A stretch of DNA of 61,534 bases, from contig JAFQWE010000031.1 of the NCBI GenBank assembly GCA_017407645.1, positions 1 to 61,534 of the forward strand, given 5' to 3'. This stretch comes from Clostridia bacterium. Its GTDB lineage: Bacteria; Bacillota; Clostridia; Oscillospirales; Acutalibacteraceae. Below the pieces are notes generated by a model that saw only the letters and a list, made by a program, of their open reading frames with translations, was not told where the DNA came from and did no database searches. Shown here one piece after another: positions 51,857 to 59,930 of the stretch. Each line of letters opens with the position of its first letter. Position 1 is the stretch's first letter. The translations under genes and the position numbers were made by a program.

Positions 51857-51919
51857 GTATTTTTACAAAATTTGTCGCATAAAGTTTCAAAAAATTGGTT
51901 TTTGTTGGATTGACGTAAC

Positions 51920-51946
51920 AAAAGAACCGCCTCGGTTGAGGCGGTT
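51920..51946 (-). terminator. Terminator of the ACT-PFL operon
   Basis: AACCGCCTC (51925-51933) pairs with GAGGCGGTT (51938-51946) around GGTT; on the minus strand CTTTTG follows. Confidence 0.8.
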
Positions 51947-51950
51947 TGTA

Positions 51951-53312
51951 TTAGTTTTTAAGGCTTTGGAGGGGGGCAGGCAATCGTCCGCCGCGGTTTA
52001 TAAACACCTTGGGTGATGCGGTGTTAACCTTCATAACGGGGCCGCCACCAAGGAGGCCGCCAAAAGACAACTCCTCACCTACTCCCTTGCCAATGGCTGG
52101 GATAAGGCGGACGGCAGTGGTTTTGCTGTTAACCATACCGATTGCGGCTTCGTCGGCAATAATGCCCGAAATAACCTCACTTGGAGTGTCACCGGGAATA
52201 TTTATCATATCAAGACCAACCGAGCAAACGGCAGTCATAGCCTCAAGCTTTTCAATAGTAAGAGCGCCACTGCGAGCGGCATCAATCATACCTGCATCCT
52301 CGGTTACGGGAATAAATGCGCCCGACAGACCGCCAACGTGGGATGATGCCATTACGCCACCCTTTTTGACTGCATCGTTAAGCAGTGCAAGGCAAGCGGT
52401 AGTGCCACAGGCACCGCAGGACTCCAAGCCCATTTCTTCAAGAATATGAGCAACCGAGTCACCAACTGCAGGTGTGGGAGCAAGGGACAAATCAACAATA
52501 CCAAAGGGCACGCCAAGACGGGCAGATGCCTCTTTTGCAACAAGCTGACCCATTCGGGTAATCTTAAAGGCAGTACGTTTAATAAGGTCGGCAACCTCGG
52601 TAATACTTGCATCGCCGCCAAGCTTGGCAAGAGCGGCGCGGACTACACCGGGGCCTGAAACGCCAACGTTGATTACACAGTCAGCCTCGCCAACACCGTG
52701 GAATGCGCCTGCCATAAAGGGATTATCCTCAGGAGCGTTGCAGAAAACAACCAGCTTTGCGGCACCGATGCAATCACGGTCGGCAGTAAGCTCGGCAGTG
52801 CGGCGGATAACCTTGCCCATCATAGCCACAGCGTCCATATTGATGCCTGCTTTGGTGGAGCCGATATTAACCGATGAACAGATATGGTCGGTAATTGCCA
52901 AGGCTTCGGGGATGGAGTTGATAAGCTCGGCATCGCCGTGAGCAAAGCCCTTTTGCACCAAGGCACTGTAGCCGCCGATAAAGTTAACGCCAACCTTTAA
53001 AGCCGCCTTTTCAAGCGCCAATGCAAATTTTGTCAAATCGGCATTGGGGCAAGCAGAAGCAAGCATTGCAATAGGAGTAACCGATATACGCTTATTGATA
53101 ATGGGAATTCCGTAGGTCTTTTCAATATCCTGACAAACGGGTACCAAACGCTCGGCATAACGGGTGATTTTGTCGTAAACCTTGCGGCAGGCAGAATCAA
53201 TATCAGGGTCGATACAGTCAAGCAGTGATATACCCATGGTTACAGTGCGTATATCAAGATGCTCGTCTTGTATCATTGCAATAGTTTCAAGAATATCTTT
53301 TGTGTTAAGCAT
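51951..53312 (-). CDS. PFL-family protein, UPF0210 (DUF711)
   Basis: A 453-residue protein of the conserved UPF0210/DUF711 family. [50 protein letters not shown] and [10 protein letters not shown] are its landmarks; it is structurally related to pyruvate formate-lyase but lacks the usual glycyl-radical end. Its role is unknown. It sits 12 bases after an ACT-domain gene, an arrangement seen across many bacteria and archaea. GGGGG lies 7 bases before the ATG. Confidence 0.93.
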   Translation of the reverse strand: MLNTKDILETIAMIQDEHLDIRTVTMGISLLDCIDPDIDSACRKVYDKITRYAERLVPVCQDIEKTYGIPIINKRISVTPIAMLASACPNADLTKFALALEKAALKVGVNFIGGYSALVQKGFAHGDAELINSIPEALAITDHICSSVNIGSTKAGINMDAVAMMGKVIRRTAELTADRDCIGAAKLVVFCNAPEDNPFMAGAFHGVGEADCVINVGVSGPGVVRAALAKLGGDASITEVADLIKRTAFKITRMGQLVAKEASARLGVPFGIVDLSLAPTPAVGDSVAHILEEMGLESCGACGTTACLALLNDAVKKGGVMASSHVGGLSGAFIPVTEDAGMIDAARSGALTIEKLEAMTAVCSVGLDMINIPGDTPSEVISGIIADEAAIGMVNSKTTAVRLIPAIGKGVGEELSFGGLLGGGPVMKVNTASPKVFINRGGRLPAPLQSLKN

Positions 53313-53324
53313 TATGCGTCCCCC

Positions 53325-53594
53325 TTAAATGCGGTGCATAGAGTTGAAAATCTCTTCATGCATAACGTGAACGCTAAGATTATTTTCCTTACCGATAGAG
53401 CCGGCGGAATCTACAAAATCAGAAAAACTGCCTGTCATTGTGTCAATATTGCAAAGCATTATCATACAAAACAAATCCTGCATAACTGTTTGAGTTACAT
53501 CAATAATATTTATGTTCTTTTCTGCGCAAAGATTTGATACCTTTGCCAAAATGCCAACGGTATCCTTACCAACAACTGTAATAACTGCTTTCAT
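53325..53594 (-). CDS. ACT-domain protein, UPF0237
   Basis: An 89-residue single ACT domain: MKAVITVVGKDTVGILAKVS, then INIIDVTQTVMQDLFCMIML. ACT domains sense amino acids or other small ligands. GGAGG lies 7 bases before ATG 53594; upstream open frame is promoter. It pairs with the PFL-family gene and presumably senses a ligand for it. Confidence 0.93.
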   Translation of the reverse strand: MKAVITVVGKDTVGILAKVSNLCAEKNINIIDVTQTVMQDLFCMIMLCNIDTMTGSFSDFVDSAGSIGKENNLSVHVMHEEIFNSMHRI

Positions 53595-53622
53595 ATTTCT
53601 ACCTCCAGTATAAATATATTTG

Positions 53623-53651
53623 ATTTTACCACATATTTCATAAAAATGAAA
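53623..53651 (-). promoter_or_regulatory. Promoter of the ACT-PFL operon
   Basis: On the minus strand TTTCAT (53651-53646), 17 bases and TG-G-TAAAAT (ending 53623), about 29 bases before the ATG. Confidence 0.6.
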
Positions 53652-53670
53652 CACCTTTATTTAATTATGA

Positions 53671-53699
53671 TTGTTTTTTGTTGTTTTATATGGTATAAT
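53671..53699 (+). promoter_or_regulatory. Promoter upstream of the AGCTAAAT palindrome chain
   Basis: TTGTTT (53671-53676), 17 bases, TATAAT (53694-53699). If used, the transcript would carry the whole palindrome chain as a leader of almost 290 bases before the GTG at 53993. Confidence 0.55.
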
Positions 53700-53700
53700 A

Positions 53701-53973
53701 AATTCAACTTAAGTTGAATTTAGCTAAATTCGCTAACGCGAGCTAAATTGAGTAAACTCAGCTAAATTTGGCTATGCCAAGCTAAATGTGCTCTGCACGC
53801 TTTTGCGAGTTTTATTTAGCTGTTTCAACAGAAACAATTTAGCTATGAAGCAAAGCAAAATAATTTCGCTTTGAACGAAGTTCAAAATTTAGCTAAATTC
53901 GCTAACGCGAGCTAAATTGAGTAAACTCAGCTAAATTTGGCTATGCCAAGCTAAATGTGCTCTGCACGCTTTG
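53701..53973. repeat. Chain of palindromes joined by AGCTAAAT, with an 87-base direct repeat
   Basis: After the inverted repeat ATTCAACTT-AAGTTGAAT (53702-53719), small hairpins TCGC-TAAC-GCGA, TGAG-TAAA-CTCA, TTGGC-TAT-GCCAA and GTGC-TCT-GCAC are joined by AGCTAAAT. The 87 bases 53717-53803 recur exactly at 53886-53972. Between the copies the joint appears inverted (ATTTAGCT) and flanks TGTTTC-AACA-GAAACA and TTTGAAC-GAA-GTTCAAA. The plan is the same as at 47556-47652 but with other words. No gene fits here. Confidence 0.9.
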
Positions 53974-53992
53974 ATATAATGAGGTGGTTTTT

Positions 53993-54337
53993 GTGGATAC
54001 TACTCCTGTAATGCGCGCCGATGATGAGGAGCGCAGTCAAAAATTCGAAATTTCGGCAGAGCAAAAAAAGGCCCTTTCTGTTATGATTATTATTCAAGCG
54101 GTAATGATTGTTGTCAATTTTGCTCTGTTTGGATTGCAGATTACCACCTTTTTGAAATTTGGTGTGGGCTCTATTGCCACAATAATCATTTATATGGTAA
54201 TTTATCTTAACTTTTTAAAGCTTGCAAATTTTCTTGCAGACTGTGGCATTAAAAAAGCTTTTATTACCCTTGTTAAGATAGTTAGCCCTATTCTTTACTT
54301 TTTGTCATTTATTCTTTGCATAACTACTATGGTTTAA
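53993..54337 (+). CDS. Small three-segment membrane protein
   Basis: A 114-residue protein: a polar start with ADDEERSQKFEISAEQKKA, then membrane segments at about 30-50, 56-76 and 90-112. The start is GTG 53993, 5 bases from GAGGTGG; no ATG is suitable. It lies 12 bases before the lrp-type gene and may share its transcript. I do not recognise the family. Confidence 0.7.
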   Translation: MDTTPVMRADDEERSQKFEISAEQKKALSVMIIIQAVMIVVNFALFGLQITTFLKFGVGSIATIIIYMVIYLNFLKLANFLADCGIKKAFITLVKIVSPILYFLSFILCITTMV

Positions 54338-54349
54338 GGAGTTAGAATT

Positions 54350-54829
54350 ATGAAAGAGAAACTTTTGCACTTATTAAGCGAAAATGCGCGCTACACCTCT
54401 GCCGATTTGGCTACTATGCTTGGTGTAAGCGAGACCGAAATTTGCGCCGCCGTTGCCGAGTTAGAGGCAGACGGCATTATCAGAGGATACAAAGCCCTTA
54501 TCGACTGGGCAAGCGTGGATGACAGACACATCACCGCTATTATCGAGATAAACGTTACTCCTCAGGCTGATGCAGGCTTTGAGGAAATTGCCGAACGTAT
54601 TGCTGAGTTTGAGTACGTTGAGGCAGTTTATCTTATGTCAGGCGGTTACGACCTTAGCGTTATTGTTACAGGTCAGACCTTCCAAAAGGTTGCTATGTTT
54701 GTTGCAAAGCATCTTGCAACTATGAAGGAGGTTACCTCTACAGGTACTCACTTCGTTTTGCGCAGATATAAGGATATGGGTGTCAAGATGTGTGGCACAC
54801 CCGATGACAGAGAAACGGTGTCGTTATAA
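54350..54829 (+). CDS. Lrp/AsnC-family transcriptional regulator
   Basis: A 159-residue regulator. An N-terminal winged helix-turn-helix (LLSENARYTSADLATMLGVS, then VAELEADGIIRGY) is joined to a RAM ligand-binding domain (about 62-140) with AVYLMSGGYDLSVIVTG. Lrp proteins sense amino acids. Its stop shares a base with the start of the aminotransferase gene, so local control of that enzyme is likely. AAGGAG precedes the ATG. Confidence 0.93.
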   Translation: MKEKLLHLLSENARYTSADLATMLGVSETEICAAVAELEADGIIRGYKALIDWASVDDRHITAIIEINVTPQADAGFEEIAERIAEFEYVEAVYLMSGGYDLSVIVTGQTFQKVAMFVAKHLATMKEVTSTGTHFVLRRYKDMGVKMCGTPDDRETVSL

Positions 54830-56007
54830 TGGATTATTCTAAAATTCTTAATCCCGATGTGGTTAACATAACACCATCGGGTATACGAAAATTCTTCGAT
54901 ATTGCCGCTAATATGAGCGACGTTATATCTCTTGGTGTGGGTGAGCCCGACTTTGCTACACCTTGGCACATCCGTCAGGCAGGTATCGAAGCAATACAAG
55001 GCAGAAAGACCCGTTACACATCTAACAGCGGTCTTATTGAGTTGCGCCGTGAAATTGCCGAGTATTTAAAGCGCCGTTTTGACCTTAATTACTGCGGTGA
55101 CAGTGATATGCTTATTACCGTTGGCGGCAGTGAGGGTATTGACGCGGCTATACGTGCCATTGTGGGTGCAGGTGACGAGGTTATAATTCCTCAACCAAGT
55201 TTTGTTTGCTATGACCCCATTGTTCGTTTGGCAGGGGGTACTCCCGTTGCCCTTGAAACTCTTGCTGAAAATGAATTCAGAATTACTGCAGAGCAGTTGA
55301 AGGCGCTCATTACCGACAAAACAAAGATGCTTATTCTTCCCTATCCCTGCAATCCTACCGGTGCTGTTATGGAGCGTGAGCATCTGGAAGAAATTGCAGA
55401 GGTGCTTCGCGGCACCGACATTATGATTTTGTCTGACGAGATTTACGGCGAGCTTACCTACGGCATTAAGCACATATCTGTGGCTTCTATTGACGGCATG
55501 CAGGAGCGTACCGTTATAATCGGCGGTTTTTCCAAGACCTACTCTATGACAGGTTGGCGTTTGGGTTATGCTTGCGGTCCTGCCGAAGTCATTACACAAA
55601 TGACCAAAATCCATCAGTTTGCCATTATGAGCGCACCCACCGTTTCACAATACGCCGCTATTGAGGCTATCAAATACGGTGATGCCGACATTGAAAAAAT
55701 GCTCCAGCAATATGATGCCCGCCGCAGAATAATGGTTAACGGCTTTAATCAAATCGGTCTTACCTGTTTTGAGCCCAAGGGTGCTTTTTACGCCTTCCCC
55801 TGCATCCGTTCAAGTGGCCTTTCCAGTGAGGAGTTTTGCGAGCGACTGCTTTATTCTCACAAGGTTGCTCTTGTGCCGGGCACTGCATTCGGCGTTGGCG
55901 GTGAGGGCTTTGTGCGCGCCTCATACTGCTACTCGGTTGACCATATTAAAGAGGCTATCCGTCGCGTTGGATTATTCCTTGACGAATTAAAGAGTGAAGG
56001 CAAATGA
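54829..56007 (+). CDS. PLP-dependent aminotransferase, class I/II (AspC/PatA-like)
   Basis: A 392-residue fold-type I aminotransferase. ITVGGSEGID binds cofactor phosphate, LILPYPCNPTGAVM and ILSDEIYGELTY hold the Asn, Asp and Tyr, and GGFSKTYSMTGWRLGY has the Schiff-base Lys. FVRASYCYS supplies the Arg for substrate carboxylate. It is coupled to the Lrp gene upstream (TAATG) and overlaps ispE by ATGA. Substrate uncertain: aspartate, aromatic or alanine types share these motifs. Confidence 0.92.
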   Translation: MDYSKILNPDVVNITPSGIRKFFDIAANMSDVISLGVGEPDFATPWHIRQAGIEAIQGRKTRYTSNSGLIELRREIAEYLKRRFDLNYCGDSDMLITVGGSEGIDAAIRAIVGAGDEVIIPQPSFVCYDPIVRLAGGTPVALETLAENEFRITAEQLKALITDKTKMLILPYPCNPTGAVMEREHLEEIAEVLRGTDIMILSDEIYGELTYGIKHISVASIDGMQERTVIIGGFSKTYSMTGWRLGYACGPAEVITQMTKIHQFAIMSAPTVSQYAAIEAIKYGDADIEKMLQQYDARRRIMVNGFNQIGLTCFEPKGAFYAFPCIRSSGLSSEEFCERLLYSHKVALVPGTAFGVGGEGFVRASYCYSVDHIKEAIRRVGLFLDELKSEGK

Positions 56008-56852
56008 AATTAAAGGCTAATGCTAAATTAAACCTTCTTCTTGACATCGGTGCAAGAGAGGATAACGGATATCACCAAATGCGAATGATTATGCAGACGG
56101 TAGATATTGCCGACTTTATTACCGCTAATTTTGCCCTTGATACTCCCTTGACGGTTACCTCCTCTGTTGAAATAGAGGGTGAAAACATTGTTACAAAGGC
56201 CGTTAAGGCATACGGTGAAGCGGCAGGGCTTAATATCGGTGGCAATATTCACATTGAGAAGCATATTCCGATGACTGCTGGTATGGGCGGCGGCAGTGCC
56301 GACTGTGCCGCAGTGCTGACTGCTCTTGACCGTACCTTTGGCAAGGTAGACAAGGGCAAGCTTGATAAAGTTGCCCTATTCCTTGGTGCAGACGTACCCT
56401 TTGCTATGGTTGGAGGCACCGCTTATGCTACGGGTGTAGGCGAAAATCTGACCCTCCTTTCCCCTTTGCCTCATTGCTACATAGTGTTGGCGTCAGGCGG
56501 AGTAAAAGACTCTACGGGAGCTATGTTCCGCCGTTTTGACGAGGCAAAGGAGCAATTTCATCCGCAAATAGAGGGTGCTATCGACTGTGTTAACAAAGGT
56601 GATTTAAAAGGTCTGTGCGGCTTGCTGGGTAACAGTTTCGCTCCTCTTTGGCAAAACGAAAGGGTGCAGAGCATTTGCCGTTTTTTTGAGCAAAAGGGCT
56701 CCCTTGGTCACAGTTTAAGCGGCGCAGGGCCTACTTTGTTTGGCATTTTTACTGATTTTGAAAAGGCAGAAAAAGCTGCAAAAGAAATTAAAAATCAGTT
56801 TGGTTGGGCGCATATTTGCAAGCCCACTGCACAATCTATTGAAGAAATTTGA
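56004..56852 (+). CDS. ispE: 4-diphosphocytidyl-2-C-methyl-D-erythritol kinase
   Basis: A 282-residue GHMP kinase. It phosphorylates CDP-ME in the non-mevalonate isoprenoid pathway. KANAKLNLLLDI is the N-terminal substrate motif, IPMTAGMGGGSADCAAVL (about 88-105) the ATP loop, and SLSGAGPTLFGIF the third GHMP motif. Length is normal. It overlaps the aminotransferase stop by 4 bases. Confidence 0.95.
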   Translation: MKLKANAKLNLLLDIGAREDNGYHQMRMIMQTVDIADFITANFALDTPLTVTSSVEIEGENIVTKAVKAYGEAAGLNIGGNIHIEKHIPMTAGMGGGSADCAAVLTALDRTFGKVDKGKLDKVALFLGADVPFAMVGGTAYATGVGENLTLLSPLPHCYIVLASGGVKDSTGAMFRRFDEAKEQFHPQIEGAIDCVNKGDLKGLCGLLGNSFAPLWQNERVQSICRFFEQKGSLGHSLSGAGPTLFGIFTDFEKAEKAAKEIKNQFGWAHICKPTAQSIEEI

Positions 56853-56861
56853 ATAAAAATT

Positions 56862-56900
56862 AACCGCCTGTTCAATAATCACATTGAAAGGCGGTTTTTT
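56862..56900 (+). terminator. Terminator-like hairpin containing the spoIIR ribosome site
   Basis: AACCGCCT (56862-56869) pairs with AGGCGGTT (56889-56896) over a 19-base loop and is followed by TTTT. The 3' arm AAAGGCGG is also the Shine-Dalgarno sequence 6 to 8 bases before the spoIIR ATG, so pairing would both weaken read-through from ispE and hide the ribosome site. Confidence 0.6.
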
Positions 56901-56901
56901 A

Positions 56902-57510
56902 ATGAGTAAAATTGATAGCAAGCGGCTTTTTGCCGCAATTTCCTTTAGTCTTGTTTTTTCCATACTTATGTCACTTGCCTGCTTTGATGCAAGCTGTGAG
57001 CAGGTAAGAGACAAGGTTCTGCGACTGCATATTATTGCCAACTCTGACAGTAATGCCGACCAAAAGGTGAAAATCAAAGTGCGAGACGCCTTGCTTAGTG
57101 AGTTTGGAAATCTGTTTGACGGAGCGTCCACCCTTGAGGAAGCAGAAATTTTAGCAGAGGAGAACATTCCAAAACTACAGCAAATTGCCAAAAGCACCCT
57201 TGAGCAAAACGGATTTAACTACTCTGTAGCGGTTGAAGTTGCTCCTTCTGATTTTGGCACCAGAGTATATGACGGCAACTTAACATTGCCCGCAGGTAAA
57301 TATATGGCGGTGCGAGTGCTTTTAGGCAACGCCGACGGACAGAATTGGTGGTGCGTTTGCTTCCCTAACGTCTGCCTTGGCAGTGCGGCAGAAAATGTTG
57401 ACAGTGTGCTTGACAGTAACGGCCGACGAATTGTAAAAAACGGACAGAAATTCAAAATCAAGTTTAAAGTGGTTGAGATTTATGAAAGCATTAAGGCAAA
57501 GCTGAAATAA
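56902..57510 (+). CDS. spoIIR: Stage II sporulation protein R
   Basis: A 202-residue secreted signalling protein. SpoIIR is made in the forespore and triggers SpoIIGA to process pro-sigma-E in the mother cell. A membrane/signal segment (about 10-30) is followed by the family core VLRLHIIANSDSNADQ and KIKVRDALL. NWWCVCFPNVCL is the conserved C-terminal region. ATG 56902 fits AAAGGCGG; an ATG at 56884 lies in the hairpin loop. In Bacillus spoIIR is sigma-F controlled; I could not find a convincing sigma-F site here. It marks the host as a likely endospore former. Confidence 0.93.
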   Translation: MSKIDSKRLFAAISFSLVFSILMSLACFDASCEQVRDKVLRLHIIANSDSNADQKVKIKVRDALLSEFGNLFDGASTLEEAEILAEENIPKLQQIAKSTLEQNGFNYSVAVEVAPSDFGTRVYDGNLTLPAGKYMAVRVLLGNADGQNWWCVCFPNVCLGSAAENVDSVLDSNGRRIVKNGQKFKIKFKVVEIYESIKAKLK

Positions 57511-57513
57511 AAA

Positions 57514-57550
57514 AAGCACTGCATTGAAAACAATGCAGTGCTTATATTTT
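57514..57550. terminator. Terminator between spoIIR and the SGNH gene
   Basis: AAGCACTGCATTG pairs perfectly with CAATGCAGTGCTT around AAAA, with an A run before it, so on the minus strand the SGNH gene gains a T run. Confidence 0.9.
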
Positions 57551-57552
57551 AA

Positions 57553-59847
57553 TTAGAAGCTGCCAAGATAGATGTTATCTGCCAGCACGTTACGCCAACG
57601 CTGGTTGTGAACGAAAGTGACTTCCGAAGCTGTGCTATCAACAGTTATATTCTGTGCCACAATAACGGGCTCGTTGTTATAATATGCGGTCATTGTGCCG
57701 TCTTTATAAATAAGTCGGCAATTTACATAGTAGATTGTAGCCACGGTTGAATAACTGCCTAAAACACTGCCGTCGGCACCAACCAAAATAAGTTGTCTGC
57801 CTGCATCAGCACAGCGAAGCTCATAGCCTGCATAACCCACAGCGCCGTAAAATCCGTCGCCGTAAACCTTACCCTCGTTGCCGTATGCCTTATAATCAAA
57901 CTCAATTTCAAAGCCGTTAGTAAAGGTGTACTCATTGATGGTTGTAATAGTTTCGGTCACTTGAGTGTAGTGAGCGTTAATAACGCCGTCGCCTACTACA
58001 AAAACGGTATCCTCGGCAACATTCCAGTTATCAAAAGTATCAAAGCATTCGCTGAACAGTTCGGTTGATGCAGTATCGTTTGCCTCAGTAACGGTAACAG
58101 TAACCATCTTTTCAATGGCGTTATCAAGAGTTTTAGCAGTGATAGTGGCAGTGCCTACAGAAACGCCTGTTATACGGCCGTTAAAATCGACGGTTGCCAC
58201 GGCCTCGTCATCACTTGACCAAAGCACGTTTTGAACGGGCGCATTAGAAGGAGTAACGGTTGCGCCAACAGTTTTGGCATAACCCTCTTCAATAGTAAAT
58301 GCACTGTCAGTAACGGTCAAACCGGTAACAACATTCATTTTAGGTTCATAGGTAAAGCTTGCCGCCTGATTGTTAAGATAAAGCATATCATTCTTCATAA
58401 CATCGCAGAAAGCGGTAGCAATCTTTGCTCTGCCCTTTTCGGTGGGATGAATGTAGTCGGACGCGGGGAAATCTGCCGCCGTCCAGCCATAAGGAATGTT
58501 GTTAACAAACTTTATTGTATAGCCTGCTTCAGCATACTGTGCCACCATATCGGGAAGTAACGGATTGATTGTATAATCGTACCACTCGGCACAGTCATTA
58601 TCAAGATGCTGTGCATCAGGGCTCATTGTTGAAACATAAACATACGCCTCGGGGTTTTTGGCATAAATGGCGTCAAGAATACCGCAGTAATACTCAATAG
58701 AGGTTTCGGCGCTCCACTGCAAACGGTCATTGTAACCAAGCATAATAGCCACTACGTCAAAATCATTCTCTACATAGGTAGACATATTCTCAAGAATCTT
58801 CTTGGTGGTCCAACCCCCCTTGGCTGAATAGCCTCGATAGCCCTCGGGCAGACGAAAATCGCCTGTGGTAGTATAGGAGCCAACCAAATTGAATTTTACG
58901 CCTGCGGCATACATTTGTTCAAAGAAGCTGTAACGCCAGCCGCTGAGTGTGCCCACACCCTCGGTTATTGAGTCACCGATACACATAATATTAACGGGAT
59001 CAGACTCGTATCCTTCAAGCCAACCTCTGCCAAGCAGATGTTGCGTAAGAGCAAGAATATCGCCTGCGGTCAGTTTGTCGTCATAGGTGCTGTCGCAATT
59101 TTCAGCATCAGCGCTTAAACCGAGCATAGCCTGCTGTGCTAAAAGTAGGTCAGAGCTGTCCACACTGCCGTCATAGTTGTTGTCACCGTTGACGGTGCCG
59201 CGAAGAGTGAATTTATTAATATATCGGTTGCTTGACCAGTTGCCTGTAACAGACACTTTAACAGCAGTATTTTTGACTGCATCAAAGGCAACCTCTACCT
59301 CTTCGGCAGTAGATTCACCGACAGTCCATTGAACAGCGGTGCCGCCAAAGGTTCCCGAAAGGACTCCTGAGTTATAAGCAAAGGTGTAATCGCCGTTAAC
59401 GGCGGCATCACCTTCACCCAAAGAAGCGGTAGCAACAAGTCCTGTGCTGTTATAAACTTCAATTATGTATGTGTTTTCACCCGAGTTATTTGCAATTCGG
59501 ATTTCATTGGTGCCCAGAATTACTGCGGCATATTCACCGTTAAAGTTGTTAAAATCTTTAAACCTAAGTGTAAAGGCAATATCCCACTTATCCGACAAAG
59601 AATAAAAAGTATTGGTCTGTGCAACAACAGTTCCTCTGCTTGCAGGAGCCTTTAGTTTACCGTCGGCATCAACAATGGTATCAGCAACGTCGACAGTCCA
59701 ATCGGTATTATTGAAGCCGACAACCTGCTTGCCCACAAGGCTTCTGACAGGCGCATTCACCTCTGCCAAGGCAGTAAGACCCATAAGACAACTGAACATT
59801 GTGCAAAGTATCGCTATGCACAATGTAAATGAAAACAGTTTTTTCAT
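57553..59847 (-). CDS. Secreted SGNH/GDSL hydrolase with dockerin, Big_2 and LamG-like domains
   Basis: A 764-residue secreted esterase. Signal peptide 1-28 (ending LTALA). Residues 30-215 form a beta domain. A type I dockerin pair (about 218-275) has DNNYDGSVDSSDLL and DSTYDDKLTAGDIL, each a calcium loop followed by a helix. The SGNH domain (about 285-490) has IGDSITEG (Ser near 293), GGWTT, LGYND and DYIHPTEKG, the Ser-Gly-Asn-His blocks. A Big_2 domain (about 500-590) with VLWSSDDEAV precedes a C-terminal LamG/DUF1080-like fold. Probably deacetylates plant glycans; the dockerin implies a scaffold. AAGGGAG precedes ATG 59847. Confidence 0.9.
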   Translation of the reverse strand: MKKLFSFTLCIAILCTMFSCLMGLTALAEVNAPVRSLVGKQVVGFNNTDWTVDVADTIVDADGKLKAPASRGTVVAQTNTFYSLSDKWDIAFTLRFKDFNNFNGEYAAVILGTNEIRIANNSGENTYIIEVYNSTGLVATASLGEGDAAVNGDYTFAYNSGVLSGTFGGTAVQWTVGESTAEEVEVAFDAVKNTAVKVSVTGNWSSNRYINKFTLRGTVNGDNNYDGSVDSSDLLLAQQAMLGLSADAENCDSTYDDKLTAGDILALTQHLLGRGWLEGYESDPVNIMCIGDSITEGVGTLSGWRYSFFEQMYAAGVKFNLVGSYTTTGDFRLPEGYRGYSAKGGWTTKKILENMSTYVENDFDVVAIMLGYNDRLQWSAETSIEYYCGILDAIYAKNPEAYVYVSTMSPDAQHLDNDCAEWYDYTINPLLPDMVAQYAEAGYTIKFVNNIPYGWTAADFPASDYIHPTEKGRAKIATAFCDVMKNDMLYLNNQAASFTYEPKMNVVTGLTVTDSAFTIEEGYAKTVGATVTPSNAPVQNVLWSSDDEAVATVDFNGRITGVSVGTATITAKTLDNAIEKMVTVTVTEANDTASTELFSECFDTFDNWNVAEDTVFVVGDGVINAHYTQVTETITTINEYTFTNGFEIEFDYKAYGNEGKVYGDGFYGAVGYAGYELRCADAGRQLILVGADGSVLGSYSTVATIYYVNCRLIYKDGTMTAYYNNEPVIVAQNITVDSTASEVTFVHNQRWRNVLADNIYLGSF

Positions 59848-59870
59848 AAAATCTCCCTTGTGTATAATCA

Positions 59871-59906
59871 CAATTAACTGCGTTGGAAAACCAACGCAGT
59901 TAATTG
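59871..59906. repeat. Perfect 16-base-pair inverted repeat between the two SGNH genes
   Basis: CAATTAACTGCGTTGG (59871-59886) pairs with CCAACGCAGTTAATTG (59891-59906) around AAAA. No T run follows on the minus strand, so it is either a poor terminator or an mRNA-stabilising or processing hairpin. Confidence 0.7.
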
Positions 59907-59930
59907 TTAAATATTATATCTTAATATTAA

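Noticed and set aside
53701-53973. Origin of replication or rRNA/tRNA leader
   Set aside because: No DnaA boxes, cloverleaf or dnaA/dnaN genes; the hairpins are too small and uniform in joint word.
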